A stretch of DNA of 64,000 nucleotides. Source: Janibacter terrae NBRC 107853 (GTDB taxonomy: Bacteria > Actinomycetota > Actinomycetes > Actinomycetales > Dermatophilaceae). The position numbers and the translations under genes are program-made. The notes under the pieces are model-generated. The model was not told the origin of the DNA. It worked only from the letters and a program-made list of their open reading frames with translations, and did no database searches. Position 1 is the first letter of the stretch, and each line of letters starts with the position of its first letter. The stretch lies in contig NZ_BCUV01000006.1 in the NCBI RefSeq assembly GCF_001591405.1, positions 806,001-870,000 of the forward strand. Direction: 5' to 3'. Shown in pieces: positions 1 through 10,762 of this stretch.

Positions 1-82
1 CGCCCGCGTGGCCAACCTGCCGATCGGCGGCGACGTCCTGTGGCAGCCGGGCGGCGGCCGCGAGGAGCGCCCGGTCAGGTGA
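1..82 (+). CDS. Cob(I)alamin adenosyltransferase (PduO type), C-terminal fragment
   Basis: Only the last 26 codons are present, read from base 2 to the TGA at 80-82. The tail ARVAN...GDVLWQPGG matches, from memory, the conserved C-terminus of PduO-type ATP:cob(I)alamin adenosyltransferases, where ARVAN closes the last helix of the bundle and GDVLWxPGG follows. Those enzymes transfer the adenosyl group of ATP to cob(I)alamin to make coenzyme B12. The gene converges on the DUF2550 gene and the two overlap by 8 bases. This neighbour is common beside the actinobacterial ATP synthase cluster. The call rests on a short tail only. Confidence 0.6.
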   Translation, partial: ARVANLPIGGDVLWQPGGGREERPVR

Positions 83-509
83 CGTTGACGCCCCGCCCCG
101 GGGGCGCCGACTCCAGCCAGGAGCGCACCGCCGGATAGATCTTCTGCTCGAGGGCGAGGTGGACCAGCGGCCGGCCCTCGGGCCCGGTGAGCGTCACCGA
201 GACGGCGTCGACGAGACCGGGCACGGAGACCACGTCGGAGTCGGGGGTGGAGATCTCCAGGCCCTCCCGGACCCAGGCCATGGTGGGGGTCGTCGTGAGG
301 CCACCGACGCTGAACCACTCGAGGTCCACGGACCCCATGCGCAGCAACCCGAGCCGCCAGCGGTGCGACTCGGGCAGACGGATGGCGCACGGGCTCACCG
401 GTCCGTGCGCGGCGATGGAGCGTCGCCGCAGCCAGAGGAGGACCAGCCACAGCGCGACGAGGAGACACCCTGCGAGGAGGAGGACCTCCACCACCTGCAG
501 GGTCGTCAC
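75..509 (-). CDS. DUF2550 family membrane-anchored protein
   Basis: A 144-residue protein with one N-terminal transmembrane helix (about residues 7-27), then a basic LRRR stop-transfer patch and a soluble C-terminal part with the family's typical HRWRLGLLR and DLEWF segments. DUF2550 proteins lie directly downstream of atpC in most actinobacteria and have no established function. Here the start codon is 4 bases after the atpC stop, so the two are very likely cotranscribed. Its stop overlaps the end of the convergent adenosyltransferase gene. Length is normal for the family. Confidence 0.85.
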   Translation of the reverse strand: MTTLQVVEVLLLAGCLLVALWLVLLWLRRRSIAAHGPVSPCAIRLPESHRWRLGLLRMGSVDLEWFSVGGLTTTPTMAWVREGLEISTPDSDVVSVPGLVDAVSVTLTGPEGRPLVHLALEQKIYPAVRSWLESAPPGRGVNVT

Positions 510-513
510 AGGC

Positions 514-780
514 TCAGGCCTTGGCCGGGGCCTGGACGGTCTCGGCGACGATCGTCACGTTGTCGTGGTCGACCGACAGGAAGCCCCCGTCGACGGTCGC
601 GGTCTGGTCGCCGCCCTCGGTGTGGATGACGACGTCGCCCTCGACGAGCACACCGAGCAGTGGGGTGTGGCCGGGCATGATGCCGATCTCGCCCTCGGTG
701 CTGCGCGCGCGCACCATGGTGGCCTCACCGGACCAGACCTTGCGGTCCGCGGCGACGAGTTCAACGTTGAGGGAGCTCAC
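514..780 (-). CDS. atpC: F1Fo-ATP synthase subunit epsilon
   Basis: An 88-residue epsilon subunit, the small F1 protein that sits on gamma in the central stalk. I chose the GTG at 780 because it gives the usual start SSLNVELVAADRKVWSG and has a GAAGGA ribosome site just upstream; the in-frame ATG at 819 would add an atypical 13-residue tail. The beta-sandwich domain is complete (EGEIGIMPGHTPLLG). The C-terminal helical hairpin of longer epsilon subunits is missing, as in many Micrococcales; that hairpin is the inhibitory arm elsewhere. Unusually the gene is not next to atpD: two membrane-protein genes and a terminator-like hairpin lie between them. Confidence 0.93.
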   Translation of the reverse strand: MSSLNVELVAADRKVWSGEATMVRARSTEGEIGIMPGHTPLLGVLVEGDVVIHTEGGDQTATVDGGFLSVDHDNVTIVAETVQAPAKA

Positions 781-853
781 GTGGGGGGTCCTTCGTGTCG
801 GTGCGGCTGAGGGGTTCATCCTAGCCCGCGGTGGGAGATGGTCCGACGTCGCC

Positions 854-1330
854 TCAGGCGACGACGAGGGCGAAGTAGTCCTGTCCCAGGGACAGGCTCA
901 CGATGCGCACCGCGGAGTACGCGAGCCACACGCCGATCAGCACCATGAGGAAGCGCGGGTTGAGCTGGTCGAGCAGCCGCTGGGGTGGTCGTCGGCGCAC
1001 GAGGGAGACGGCCGTGTAGACGACGAGGCCCGCGGCCGCCGCCATCCCGATCGGCCCGAAGAGGTTGTACTCGAAGGCGGTCACGACGTCGCCGTGCGCG
1101 AGGTGCACCCACGAGCGGGTCATGCCGCAGCCGGGGCAGGGCATGCCCGTGAGGATCCGCAGGATGCACGTCGGTTGGCCGCCGACGACGGACGGCACCG
1201 GCCACAGCCGCGCCACGACGAGCCCGACGAAGCTGATCGCCGCGAGGACGGGCACGATCATGCGCTCGGTGACACGCACCCCCTTCGAGAGGTACACGGT
1301 CCGGCCCGCCGGGCTCACCGGGTGGGTCAT
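854..1330 (-). CDS. DUF2752 family membrane protein
   Basis: A 158-residue protein with about three to four transmembrane helices and the DUF2752 signature [10 protein letters not shown] preceded by TCILRILTG, a Cys-rich loop between helices. Function is unknown; the paired cysteines suggest metal binding or a disulfide. Its ATG overlaps the stop of the upstream TM2 gene in an ATGA arrangement, which points to translational coupling. TM2 and DUF2752 genes are often paired in actinobacteria, usually elsewhere in the genome. The stop is 73 bases before atpC, with no clear terminator in between. Confidence 0.85.
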   Translation of the reverse strand: MTHPVSPAGRTVYLSKGVRVTERMIVPVLAAISFVGLVVARLWPVPSVVGGQPTCILRILTGMPCPGCGMTRSWVHLAHGDVVTAFEYNLFGPIGMAAAAGLVVYTAVSLVRRRPPQRLLDQLNPRFLMVLIGVWLAYSAVRIVSLSLGQDYFALVVA

Positions 1331-1842
1331 CGCAGCGGCCGACCGTCGACGTCGGTCAGCTTGCGCATGACGACGAGGATGATGTCGATCAGCGACCAGA
1401 TGCCCATGCCGCCGCAGGTGACGAGCTTGAGCACGCCCAGGCCGATCTGGCCGAGGTAGAAGCGGTCCACGCCGAAGGCGCCGACGAAGATCGACAGCAG
1501 CAGCGTGGTCATCCACTCTCGGCTCGAGAACAGGCCGGGGACCTGCGACGCCGGGAACCAGCTCTGCTGGCCCTCGGCCCGCACCGGCGAGTCGCCCTTG
1601 AGCTGGCCGCCCAGCGCCATGCCGAGCAGCTCCTGGAGGCCGTACGGGCCGTACTCCTGCCCCATGACGTGGAGGTGGTAGCGGCCGTCGGGGGCCGCAC
1701 CGAGCTGGGGCTGCGCGCCGTACCCGGGCGCCGGCGGCTGGTAACCCTGGGGCGGCGGGGGCGGACCCTGCGGGGCGGGGGGTCCCGGGTACGGGGGTCC
1801 GCCGGGACCGGACTGGTCGAACTGCTCACCGGGGGTCGTCAT
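1327..1842 (-). CDS. TM2 domain protein with GYF_2-type domain
   Basis: 171 residues in three parts. Residues 1-45 are a Pro/Gly/Gln-rich low-complexity tail. About 52-105 form a GYF_2/DUF4339-like module ([12 protein letters not shown], then [12 protein letters not shown]). About 108-160 are a TM2 domain, two helices with the [15 protein letters not shown] motif between them. TM2 proteins are widespread and poorly understood. It is the first gene after the terminator-like hairpin that closes the atpD end of the ATP synthase operon, so it probably has its own promoter in 1843-1896, and that promoter may also serve DUF2752, atpC and DUF2550. Confidence 0.85.
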   Translation of the reverse strand: MTTPGEQFDQSGPGGPPYPGPPAPQGPPPPPQGYQPPAPGYGAQPQLGAAPDGRYHLHVMGQEYGPYGLQELLGMALGGQLKGDSPVRAEGQQSWFPASQVPGLFSSREWMTTLLLSIFVGAFGVDRFYLGQIGLGVLKLVTCGGMGIWSLIDIILVVMRKLTDVDGRPLR

Positions 1843-1896
1843 GCGGCCAGTGTAGGTGCCTGCGGCGCGCGTGCCGGAGCCGGTCCGGGACAGCGG

Positions 1897-1936
1897 ACGG
1901 CCGCCTCCCTTCGCCAGGACGAAGGGGGGCGGCCGT
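1897..1936 (-). terminator. Hairpin terminator downstream of atpD
   Basis: Two 17-base arms (1897-1913 and 1920-1936) pair with one G-U wobble around a 6-base loop. The hairpin begins 20 bases after the atpD stop. No clear U tract follows, which is usual in high-GC actinobacteria. The arms carry CCCTTCG and CGAAGGG facing each other, a motif that is enriched across the whole window. Confidence 0.75.
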
Positions 1937-1956
1937 CACGTCGACCGTGGGTCGGG

Positions 1957-3420
<1,464 letters not shown>

Positions 3421-3428
3421 CTACCTTC

Positions 3429-4331
3429 TCACTTGGAATCGGCGAGGGCGCTGGCGCCGCCGACGATCTCGGAGATTTCCTGGGTGATCTCGGCCTGGCG
3501 GGCCTGGTTGGCCAGCCGGGTGTACTTCTTGATGAGCTCCTCGGCGTTGTCGGTCGCCGACTTCATCGCGCGCTGACGAGCCGCGAGCTCGGAGGCCGCC
3601 GCCTGGAGGAGGCAGTTGAAGATGCGCGCGTTGACGTAGCGCGGCAGCAGCGTGTCGAGCAGCTCCTCGGGGTTCGGCTCGAACTCGTAGAGCGGGAACA
3701 GCTCCGACTCCTCACCCGGCTCCTCGACGCCCTCGACGACCTCGAGCGGCAGCAGCCGGATGACCTCGGCCTCCTGGGCCACCATGGAGATGAAGCGGGT
3801 GAAGACGATGTGCACCTCGTCCACGCCCCCGTCCTGCGTGTCCCGGACGAAGTCGGCCACGAGCCGCTCGCCGATCTCGCGGGCGTTCTCGAAGGTCGGC
3901 TTCTCCGAGCTGCCGGTCCACTCGGCCGCGTACTCCCGCTTGCGGAAGGAGTAGAAGGAGACGGCCCGACGTCCGACGAGGTAGGGCACGACCTCCTTGC
4001 CCTCGTCGCGGAGGGCGGCAGCGACACGCTCCCCCTCCTTGAGGACGTTCGAGTTGTACCCGCCGGCGAGCCCACGGTCGGCCGCGATGACGACGAGCGC
4101 GGCGCGCTTGACGTCCTCCGGCTCGGTGGTCAGCGGGTGGTCCTCGTCCGAGTACGTGGCGACGGCCGAGGCCGCGCGCGTCAGCGCACGGGCGTACGGC
4201 GTGGACTCACGCACGGCCTGCTGGGCCTTGACGACACGCGAGGCCGCCATGAGCTCCATGGCCCGCGTGATCTTCTTGGTCGCACTGACGGACCGGATGC
4301 GCTGCCGGTACTCCCGGATCTGCGCTCCCAT
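3429..4331 (-). CDS. atpG: F1Fo-ATP synthase subunit gamma
   Basis: 300 residues. This is the central rotor shaft that couples Fo rotation to the three catalytic sites. The N-terminal helix begins [15 protein letters not shown] and includes [20 protein letters not shown]; the C-terminal helix ends with [13 protein letters not shown]. Both are highly conserved coiled-coil parts of the shaft. The centre has [10 protein letters not shown] in the globular Rossmann-like part. A charged insertion ([20 protein letters not shown]) around residues 207-227 is common in actinobacterial gamma subunits. The gene lies between atpA (101 bases upstream) and atpD. Confidence 0.97.
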   Translation of the reverse strand: MGAQIREYRQRIRSVSATKKITRAMELMAASRVVKAQQAVRESTPYARALTRAASAVATYSDEDHPLTTEPEDVKRAALVVIAADRGLAGGYNSNVLKEGERVAAALRDEGKEVVPYLVGRRAVSFYSFRKREYAAEWTGSSEKPTFENAREIGERLVADFVRDTQDGGVDEVHIVFTRFISMVAQEAEVIRLLPLEVVEGVEEPGEESELFPLYEFEPNPEELLDTLLPRYVNARIFNCLLQAAASELAARQRAMKSATDNAEELIKKYTRLANQARQAEITQEISEIVGGASALADSK

Positions 4332-4432
4332 GTGCTTCCGCCTCTCCTGTGGTCTGTGGTCGACTCACGACCGGTGGCCGTGGGTGGTGCTGTCCCGGCC
4401 GGACGCCCGCTGAGGGCGCCCGACCGTGGTGC

Positions 4433-6070
4433 TCAGCGCTTCTGCTTGACGATCTGGACCTGCTCGGACTCCTGCGCGTCCTCGCCGGACTCCTCCGCGC
4501 TGCCGACCGGGACGTTGTCCTGGTTGGAGGGGACGAAGGTGTCACGGAAGGAGGCGATCTCGGTCTCGAGCGCCGAGATCGTGGAGTCCTCGAACTTGCC
4601 GGTCTCCTGGATGCCGTCGAGGAGGTCCTGCTTGTTGCGACGCAGGTGGTCGAGGAACTCGGCCTCGAACCGCTTGACGTCCTCGACCGCGATCGGGTCG
4701 AGCTCACCGGTCGTGCCGGCCCAGATCGCGACGACCTGCTCCGGGACGGGGTACGGGTCGGCCTGCTTCTGCTTGAGGACCTCGACGAGGCGAGCGCCGC
4801 GCGCCAGCTGCTGCTTCGACGCCGGGTCCAGGTCCGAGGCGAACATCGCGAAGGCCTCGAGCGAGCGGTACTGCGCGAGGTCCAGCTTGAGTCGACCGGA
4901 GACCGACTTCATCGCCTTGGTCTGCGCAGCCGAGCCGACGCGGGAGACGGAGACACCCACGTCGATGGCCGGACGGACGTCGGAGTTGAACAGGTCGGCC
5001 TGCAGGTAGATCTGGCCGTCGGTGATCGAGATGACGTTGGTCGGGATGTACGCGGAGACGTCACCGGCCTTGGTCTCGATGATCGGCAGACCGGTCATCG
5101 AGCCGGCGCCCAGCTCGTCGGAGAGCTTGGCGCAGCGCTCGAGCATGCGCGAGTGCAGGTAGAAGACGTCGCCCGGGTAGGCCTCGCGGCCCGGCGGGCG
5201 GCGCAGCAGCAGCGACATCGAGCGGTAGGCCTCGGCCTGCTTGCTCAGGTCGTCGAAGACGATGAGGACGTGCTTGCCCTGGTACATCCAGTGCTGGCCG
5301 ATGGCCGAGCCGGTGAAGGGCGCGAGGTACTTGAAGCCCGCCGCGTCGGAGGCGGGGGCCGCGACGATCGTCGTGTACTCCATGGCGCCGGCCTCTTCGA
5401 GCGTGCCCTTGACGGCCGCGATCGTCGAGCCCTTCTGGCCGATGGCGACGTAGATGCAGCGGACCTGCTTCTGCGGGTCGCCGGTCTCCCAGAACTGCTT
5501 CTGGTTGATGATCGTGTCGACCGCGACCGTGGTCTTGCCGGTCTGGCGGTCACCGATGATCAGCTGACGCTGGCCCCGGCCGATCGGGGTCATGGCGTCG
5601 ACCGACTTCAGACCGGTCTGGAGCGGCTCGTGGACCGACTTGCGGTCGACGACGCTCGGGGCCTGCAGCTCGAGCGCGCGGCGCTCGGTGGTCTCGATGT
5701 CGCCGAGACCGTCGATCGGCTGACCGAGCGGGTTGACGACACGGCCGAGGAAGTTGTCACCCACGGGGACGGAGAGGACCTCGCCGGTGCGCTTGACCTC
5801 CTGCCCCTCCTCGATCTTGGAGAAGTCGCCGAGGACGACGACACCGATCTCGTGGACGTCGAGGTTGAGCGCGAGGCCGAGGGTACCGTCCTCGAACTCC
5901 AGCAACTCGTTGGTCATGGCCGAAGGGAGTCCCTCGACGTGGGCGATGCCGTCACCGGCGTCGGTCACGCGACCGACCTCTTCGCGGGAGGCCGCGCCCG
6001 GGTTGTACGACCGGACGTAGCCATCCAGGGCGTCCCGGATCTCCTCCGGACGGATCGAAAGCTCCGTCAT
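4433..6070 (-). CDS. atpA: F1Fo-ATP synthase subunit alpha
   Basis: 545 residues. This is the non-catalytic nucleotide-binding F1 subunit that alternates with beta. The P-loop GDRQTGKT is at 173-180, and the interface arginine region [15 protein letters not shown] is intact. The C-terminal tail beyond about residue 510 is acidic and Gln-rich ([14 protein letters not shown]) and extends past the usual end; actinobacterial alpha subunits, notably mycobacterial ones, have similar extensions that can suppress ATP hydrolysis. Whether this tail does so is unknown. A GAGGAG ribosome site precedes the ATG. Confidence 0.98.
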   Translation of the reverse strand: MTELSIRPEEIRDALDGYVRSYNPGAASREEVGRVTDAGDGIAHVEGLPSAMTNELLEFEDGTLGLALNLDVHEIGVVVLGDFSKIEEGQEVKRTGEVLSVPVGDNFLGRVVNPLGQPIDGLGDIETTERRALELQAPSVVDRKSVHEPLQTGLKSVDAMTPIGRGQRQLIIGDRQTGKTTVAVDTIINQKQFWETGDPQKQVRCIYVAIGQKGSTIAAVKGTLEEAGAMEYTTIVAAPASDAAGFKYLAPFTGSAIGQHWMYQGKHVLIVFDDLSKQAEAYRSMSLLLRRPPGREAYPGDVFYLHSRMLERCAKLSDELGAGSMTGLPIIETKAGDVSAYIPTNVISITDGQIYLQADLFNSDVRPAIDVGVSVSRVGSAAQTKAMKSVSGRLKLDLAQYRSLEAFAMFASDLDPASKQQLARGARLVEVLKQKQADPYPVPEQVVAIWAGTTGELDPIAVEDVKRFEAEFLDHLRRNKQDLLDGIQETGKFEDSTISALETEIASFRDTFVPSNQDNVPVGSAEESGEDAQESEQVQIVKQKR

Positions 6071-6141
6071 GATGTCTTCTCCTCGTTGCCGGCCGCGGTG
6101 ACGGCCGAGTGGGTGGTCTGCATGAAGTGGGTGAGCACGGC

Positions 6142-6950
6142 TCAGCCGGCCAGGTGACGCTTGGCCTCGTCGAGGCGTCGCAGGACGGTCCCGTCGACGA
6201 CCTCGTCACCGATCTGGACACGGATCCCGCCGATGACCTCCTCGTCGAGGACGACCTGCAGCAGCACGGGCTTGCTGTAGATCTGCTGCAGGGCGCCCGC
6301 GAGGCGGGTGCGCTGCTCGTCCGTGAGGTCGACGGCGGTGGTGACGACGGCGGTCAGCTGCTGCCGTCGGTCGGCGGCCACGTCGAGGTAGCTCTCGATG
6401 GCCCGGTCGAAGCGACGACCGCGCGGTGCGAGCACCGACTGACGGGCGAGGCGGATCGTCTCGGGTCGCGCCTTGCCCTGCAGCAGGCCACCGACGAGAT
6501 CCGCCTTGCCGGCGGGGTCACCCAGACGGTTGCCCAGCGCGTCGCGCAGCTCGGGGTTGCCGGCCACGACGCGCTCGAAGCGGAAGAGCTCGTCCTCGAC
6601 CTGGTCGATCACCCCGCCGTCCTCGGCCCCCTTGAGGAGGGACTCGACGGCGAACCGCTCGATGGTGTCGGTGAGGTCGCGATCCTGCGCCCAGCGCTGC
6701 CCGACGAGCACCGAGGCGACGGCCACGGTCTCGTTGGACACCTTGCCGTGGAGCAGCCGGGTGATGAGGTCGGACTTGTCCTTGCCCTCACGGGAGGGGT
6801 CGGCGGCACTGCGACGCAGCGTCGGGTTGCCGTCGAGCAGCTCCGCCACGGCGAAGAGCTCGTCCGCCATGACGGCCGGGTCCCCGGACATCAGCGCCGT
6901 CTCGAAGGACGCGTGTCCCTCGAGCACGGCGGCGCGGGAAGAGCCTCGCA

Positions 6951-6951
<1 letters not shown>
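6142..6951 (-). CDS. atpH: F1Fo-ATP synthase subunit delta
   Basis: 269 residues, the peripheral-stalk cap that joins subunit b to F1. It is longer than the roughly 180-residue bacterial norm, as usual in actinobacteria. The C-terminal OSCP-like part is clear: [31 protein letters not shown]. The start ATG overlaps the atpF stop by one base (TGATG), so translation is probably coupled. The N-terminal half is Ala-rich and helical. Confidence 0.95.
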
Positions 6952-7556
<605 letters not shown>

Positions 7557-7594
7557 TTACTGGTGCCGATGACGGATGGCCGTTGCCGGCAGGC

Positions 7595-7795
7595 TCAGAG
7601 GAAGAAGAGCACCAGACCGAAGATGGCGAGGGCCTCGGCGAGGGCGAAGCCGAGGATCGCGATCGGCTGCAGGAGGCCACGGGCCTCGGGCTGACGGGCC
7701 ACACCGTTGATGTAGGCGGCGAAGATCAGACCGACGGCGATGGCCGGGCCGATGGCGGACAGGCCGTAGCCAACGAGCGAAAGGTTGCCTTCCAC
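7595..7795 (-). CDS. atpE: F1Fo-ATP synthase subunit c
   Basis: 66 residues, a two-helix proteolipid that forms the proton-translocating ring. The polar loop RQPE (34-37) contacts gamma and epsilon. The proton-carrying carboxylate is Glu54 in [12 protein letters not shown]. There is no sodium-site signature beyond this. The start is GTG at 7795, with AGAGGA six bases upstream. A 94-base gap separates it from atpB. Confidence 0.97.
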   Translation of the reverse strand: MEGNLSLVGYGLSAIGPAIAVGLIFAAYINGVARQPEARGLLQPIAILGFALAEALAIFGLVLFFL

Positions 7796-7889
7796 GATGA
7801 TTCCTCTTTCGTGTGTTTCGTGAGACCCCGGGACTTGTGTCCTGAGGAAGTGCTGGGTCGATGTTCAGTTGTACGTGCGTGCGGCCGAC

Positions 7890-8690
7890 TCAGTGGTCGT
7901 CGGCCAGGGCGCCTGCGATGTAGCTGGAGGTCAGCAGGACGAAGACGAAGGCCTGGAGGAACTGGACCAGGGCCTCGAAGAGGACCATGACGCCGGCCAT
8001 GAGGAAGGTCGGCAGGGAGAGCAGCTTCAGCAGGGCCCCGCCGTCGAGCAGGAAGTAGGCACCGGCCGAGACGAACAGGAAGATCACCATGTGCCCGGCG
8101 AACATGTTGCCGAAGAGTCGCAGGGCCAGCGTCAGCGGGCGGGTGACGAAGTAGGTGATCAGCTCGAGCAGGAAGACGACCGGCACGATCCAGCCCGGCA
8201 GGCCCGGCGGGATCATGTGCTTGAAGTACCCGATGAAGCCCATCTTCTGGAAGCCGATCCAGTGGTAGACCACGTAGACGACGGCGACGAGGGCGATCGG
8301 GAACCCGATCTTGCCCGTGACCGGGTTCATCGCGAAGGGGAAGATGCCCATCAGGTTGTAGAAGAGCACCATCGTGAAGAGGGTGACGATGAGCGGCACG
8401 AACCGGCGGAACTCCTTGGTCCCGATCATGTCGCGGGCCACGCTGTTGCGCGGGAAGTTGTAGAAGCCCTCGAGGAGCCACTGGCCCTTGCTCGGGACGA
8501 CCGCGGCCTTGCGGCTCAGCACGACCAGGACGATCGAGACGACCGCGGTGACGATGGCGGCCCACGCCATCTGGTTGGTGACGACGATGCCGCCGACCTC
8601 GAAGAGCGGCTGCCAGAAGATCTCCGGCGTGGGGGACTCGAAGCCCTCTCCTCCACCGGCAGCAGGCAGCGCGGGCGCAGTCAGGATCAC
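7890..8690 (-). CDS. atpB: F1Fo-ATP synthase subunit a
   Basis: 266 residues with five to six transmembrane helices; it forms the proton half-channels against the c ring. The essential arginine is Arg191 in LTLALRLFGNMFAGH. The late helix FLQAFVFVLLTSSYI is also conserved. The start ATG overlaps the end of the upstream AtpZ/AtpI-like gene by four bases. Confidence 0.97.
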   Translation of the reverse strand: MILTAPALPAAGGGEGFESPTPEIFWQPLFEVGGIVVTNQMAWAAIVTAVVSIVLVVLSRKAAVVPSKGQWLLEGFYNFPRNSVARDMIGTKEFRRFVPLIVTLFTMVLFYNLMGIFPFAMNPVTGKIGFPIALVAVVYVVYHWIGFQKMGFIGYFKHMIPPGLPGWIVPVVFLLELITYFVTRPLTLALRLFGNMFAGHMVIFLFVSAGAYFLLDGGALLKLLSLPTFLMAGVMVLFEALVQFLQAFVFVLLTSSYIAGALADDH

Positions 8691-9067
8691 TGGTTCTCCT
8701 CGTTGTGTGGCTGGGCACCATCAAGCGACGTCGTGACGCTGTCGGGGTGGGGTGCCTGGGACGTACCGTACCGGAGCCAGATCACGTACAGGGACAGGGC
8801 CATGCCGCCGAGGACTCCGATGACGACGAGGAACGAGGTCCCCAGCCATCGGTCGAGCAGCCAGCCGATGGCGCCGTACAGGATGGGCCCGGTGATCAGG
8901 TGTGCGAGGACCGTCGCCGCCATCGCGTCCGACGCTGCGACGGGATGGGGCGCGGTCGGGTCATGCCGGTAGCGCGCGGTCTGGGCCGCGGACTCCTCGA
9001 CGCTCGGGAGCGCCTTGGTCACGAGTCGGGGGGTCTCCCCCTTCGGCCGTCGGGCGAGCGCGCTCAT
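8687..9067 (-). CDS. AtpZ/AtpI-like membrane protein
   Basis: 126 residues. A soluble N-terminal stretch of about 50 residues precedes two transmembrane helices (about 50-70 and 76-96) with the GWLLDRWLGTSFLVVIGVLGGM signature region typical of AtpZ/AtpI. Members of this group help c-ring assembly or divalent-cation handling near ATP synthase in other bacteria. It overlaps both neighbours by four bases (atpB downstream, the second AtpI-like gene upstream), so the three are one translational unit. Confidence 0.8.
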   Translation of the reverse strand: MSALARRPKGETPRLVTKALPSVEESAAQTARYRHDPTAPHPVAASDAMAATVLAHLITGPILYGAIGWLLDRWLGTSFLVVIGVLGGMALSLYVIWLRYGTSQAPHPDSVTTSLDGAQPHNEENQ

Positions 9068-9480
9068 GCGCCGGCTCCGGACGGGTGGATCAGGTGGCGG
9101 CCGCGGACGTAGCCCGCGACCACGCCGACCTGGAGGACGACGGTCGCGGCGACGGCCGACAGTGCGGCGGTGCGCCCGTCGAGCCAGGGCATCTCGCGCA
9201 GCACGGCGATCGCGGCGACGAGGATGATCAGCTGCCCGAGGTAGACGACCCCGGCGCCGGCCGTGGAGGTGCCCACGTCACCGGCGACGATGAGCGTGAT
9301 CGCGAGCAACCCCGTGAGGACGACGAAGAAGGCGAGGAGCGATCCGGCGAGCGCGCTCAGGGCGCCGTCGACCCCCTTCGCGATGGCGGCGACGAGCACG
9401 GTCAGCACGGTCCCGACGACTCCGGAGACGAGGACACCACGACGCATGCCCTGCACGGGGCTGCGGGGAGTCGTCGGCAT
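9064..9480 (-). CDS. AtpI-like (ATP synthase I) membrane protein
   Basis: 138 residues with four predicted transmembrane helices, in the position of actinobacterial atpI at the head of the ATP synthase operon. I chose the ATG at 9480 (MPTTPRSP). An earlier in-frame start at 9561 would put 27 extra residues across the hairpin region and is less likely. The sequence is hydrophobic and poorly conserved, so the call rests on topology and place. The last four bases overlap the next gene. Confidence 0.7.
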   Translation of the reverse strand: MPTTPRSPVQGMRRGVLVSGVVGTVLTVLVAAIAKGVDGALSALAGSLLAFFVVLTGLLAITLIVAGDVGTSTAGAGVVYLGQLIILVAAIAVLREMPWLDGRTAALSAVAATVVLQVGVVAGYVRGRHLIHPSGAGA

Positions 9481-9520
9481 CGGCTCACTTCGGGACGGGA
9501 GCACGAGGTGCTCGACGGGT

Positions 9521-9567
9521 CGGACCGAACGGTCCGTGGGCGCTTGTGAAAGTTTACACAAGCGCCC
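9521..9567 (-). terminator. Tandem hairpins between the WecA-like gene and atpI
   Basis: A perfect 11-bp stem (9538-9548 with 9557-9567, AT-rich 8-base loop) is followed by a 6-bp stem (9521-9526 with 9531-9536). Both lie within about 75 bases after the stop of the WecA-like gene and before atpI. They probably end transcription of the upstream unit. The AT-rich loop could also be an operator. Confidence 0.5.
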
Positions 9568-9592
9568 CGGATGCCGACAATCGACCGGCTGC

Positions 9593-10729
9593 TCAGGCGT
9601 CCAGACGCCGTCCGCGGCGGTCGAACTCCTTGGGCCGGTGGCCCGGCGCGGAGAACTTCGGGAGCCACGCCGTCAGGCCGGCTGCGACGGCGAGCATGAC
9701 CACTCCCCCGGCGGCGGCGAGCAGCGGCGGCACGAAGACGAAGCTCACCGAGCCCATCGCGACCACGAGGGCCCACAGCCACAGCAGGAGCACCGCGCGG
9801 CGGTGGCCGTGACCGATCTGGAGCATGCGGTGGTGCAGGTGCTGGCTGTCCGCGTGCCACGGGCGCTGGCCGCGCGCGGTGCGGCGCGCGACGGCCCACA
9901 CGACGTCGAGCAGCGGCAGCAGCATGATCGAGATCGGGATGAGCAGCGGCAGGATCGTCGCGGCCAGCCGGTTGCGGCTCACCTGCGCGGGGTCGATCTG
10001 CCCGACGTTGAGGATCGTCGCGGCCGCGAGGAGCAGCCCGAGCGTCAGCGCCCCGGAGTCGCCCATGAACAGGCGCGCGGGGAAGACGTTGTGCGGGAGG
10101 AAGCCGAGGCAGGCCCCGGCGAGCGCCGCCGAGACGAAGGTCGCCGAGGAGAAGACGTTGGGCGGGGCGTAGCTCGCGGAGATCAGGTAGCTGTAGATGA
10201 AGAAGGCCACCGCCGCGATGGCCACCAGGCCGGCGGCGAGCCCGTCGAGCCCGTCGATGAAGTTCACCGCGTTGATGCACAGGATGACGATGAAGATCGT
10301 CATGAGCACGAGCAGCGGTGCGGGCAGCACGGTGACGACGCCGAGCGGCAGCGAGAAGAACTGCACGCCGGAGAAGGCGATGATCGCCGCCGCCACGAGC
10401 TGTCCGGCGAGCTTGGTCAGGGCGTCGAGCTCGCGCACGTCGTCGATCGCGCCGACGAGGCAGACGACACCGGCGCCCAGGAGGATGCCGAGCAGCTCAC
10501 CCGATTCGAAGACCTGCCGCAGGAAGGGCATCCGCCACGCCACGAGGGTCGCGGCTGCGTAGCCGAGGAACATCGCCACGCCGCCGAGCCTCGGGATCGG
10601 CACGACGTGCACGTCCCGCTCGCGGACCTCGGTGAAGGCACCGACGCGGGCCGCCAGGGTCCGCATGAGCGGGACGAGCAGGTACGTCGTGACGAGGGCG
10701 ACGAGGAAGACGTAGACGTACTCCCTCAC
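9593..10729 (-). CDS. wecA: WecA-type undecaprenyl-phosphate sugar-1-phosphate transferase
   Basis: 378 residues, polytopic (about 10-11 helices), MraY/WecA family. These enzymes move a HexNAc-1-phosphate from a UDP-sugar to polyprenyl phosphate on the inner membrane face. The catalytic motifs are present: AIDDVREL, NAVNFIDGLDGLAAG, the magnesium-site FMGDSGA, and the WecA-type HLHHRML loop near 305-315. In mycobacteria the gene at this place (rfe/wecA) starts arabinogalactan linker synthesis with GlcNAc-1-P; the same role here is inferred. It sits 33 bases downstream of glyA. Confidence 0.88.
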   Translation of the reverse strand: MREYVYVFLVALVTTYLLVPLMRTLAARVGAFTEVRERDVHVVPIPRLGGVAMFLGYAAATLVAWRMPFLRQVFESGELLGILLGAGVVCLVGAIDDVRELDALTKLAGQLVAAAIIAFSGVQFFSLPLGVVTVLPAPLLVLMTIFIVILCINAVNFIDGLDGLAAGLVAIAAVAFFIYSYLISASYAPPNVFSSATFVSAALAGACLGFLPHNVFPARLFMGDSGALTLGLLLAAATILNVGQIDPAQVSRNRLAATILPLLIPISIMLLPLLDVVWAVARRTARGQRPWHADSQHLHHRMLQIGHGHRRAVLLLWLWALVVAMGSVSFVFVPPLLAAAGGVVMLAVAAGLTAWLPKFSAPGHRPKEFDRRGRRLDA

Positions 10730-10762
10730 CCGTCGCCTCCGTCCCGTCCGACGCGGATCGGA

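Noticed and set aside
514-819. ATG at 819 as the atpC start
   Set aside because: It adds residues absent from other epsilon subunits, while the GTG at 780 has a ribosome site and gives the normal N-terminus.
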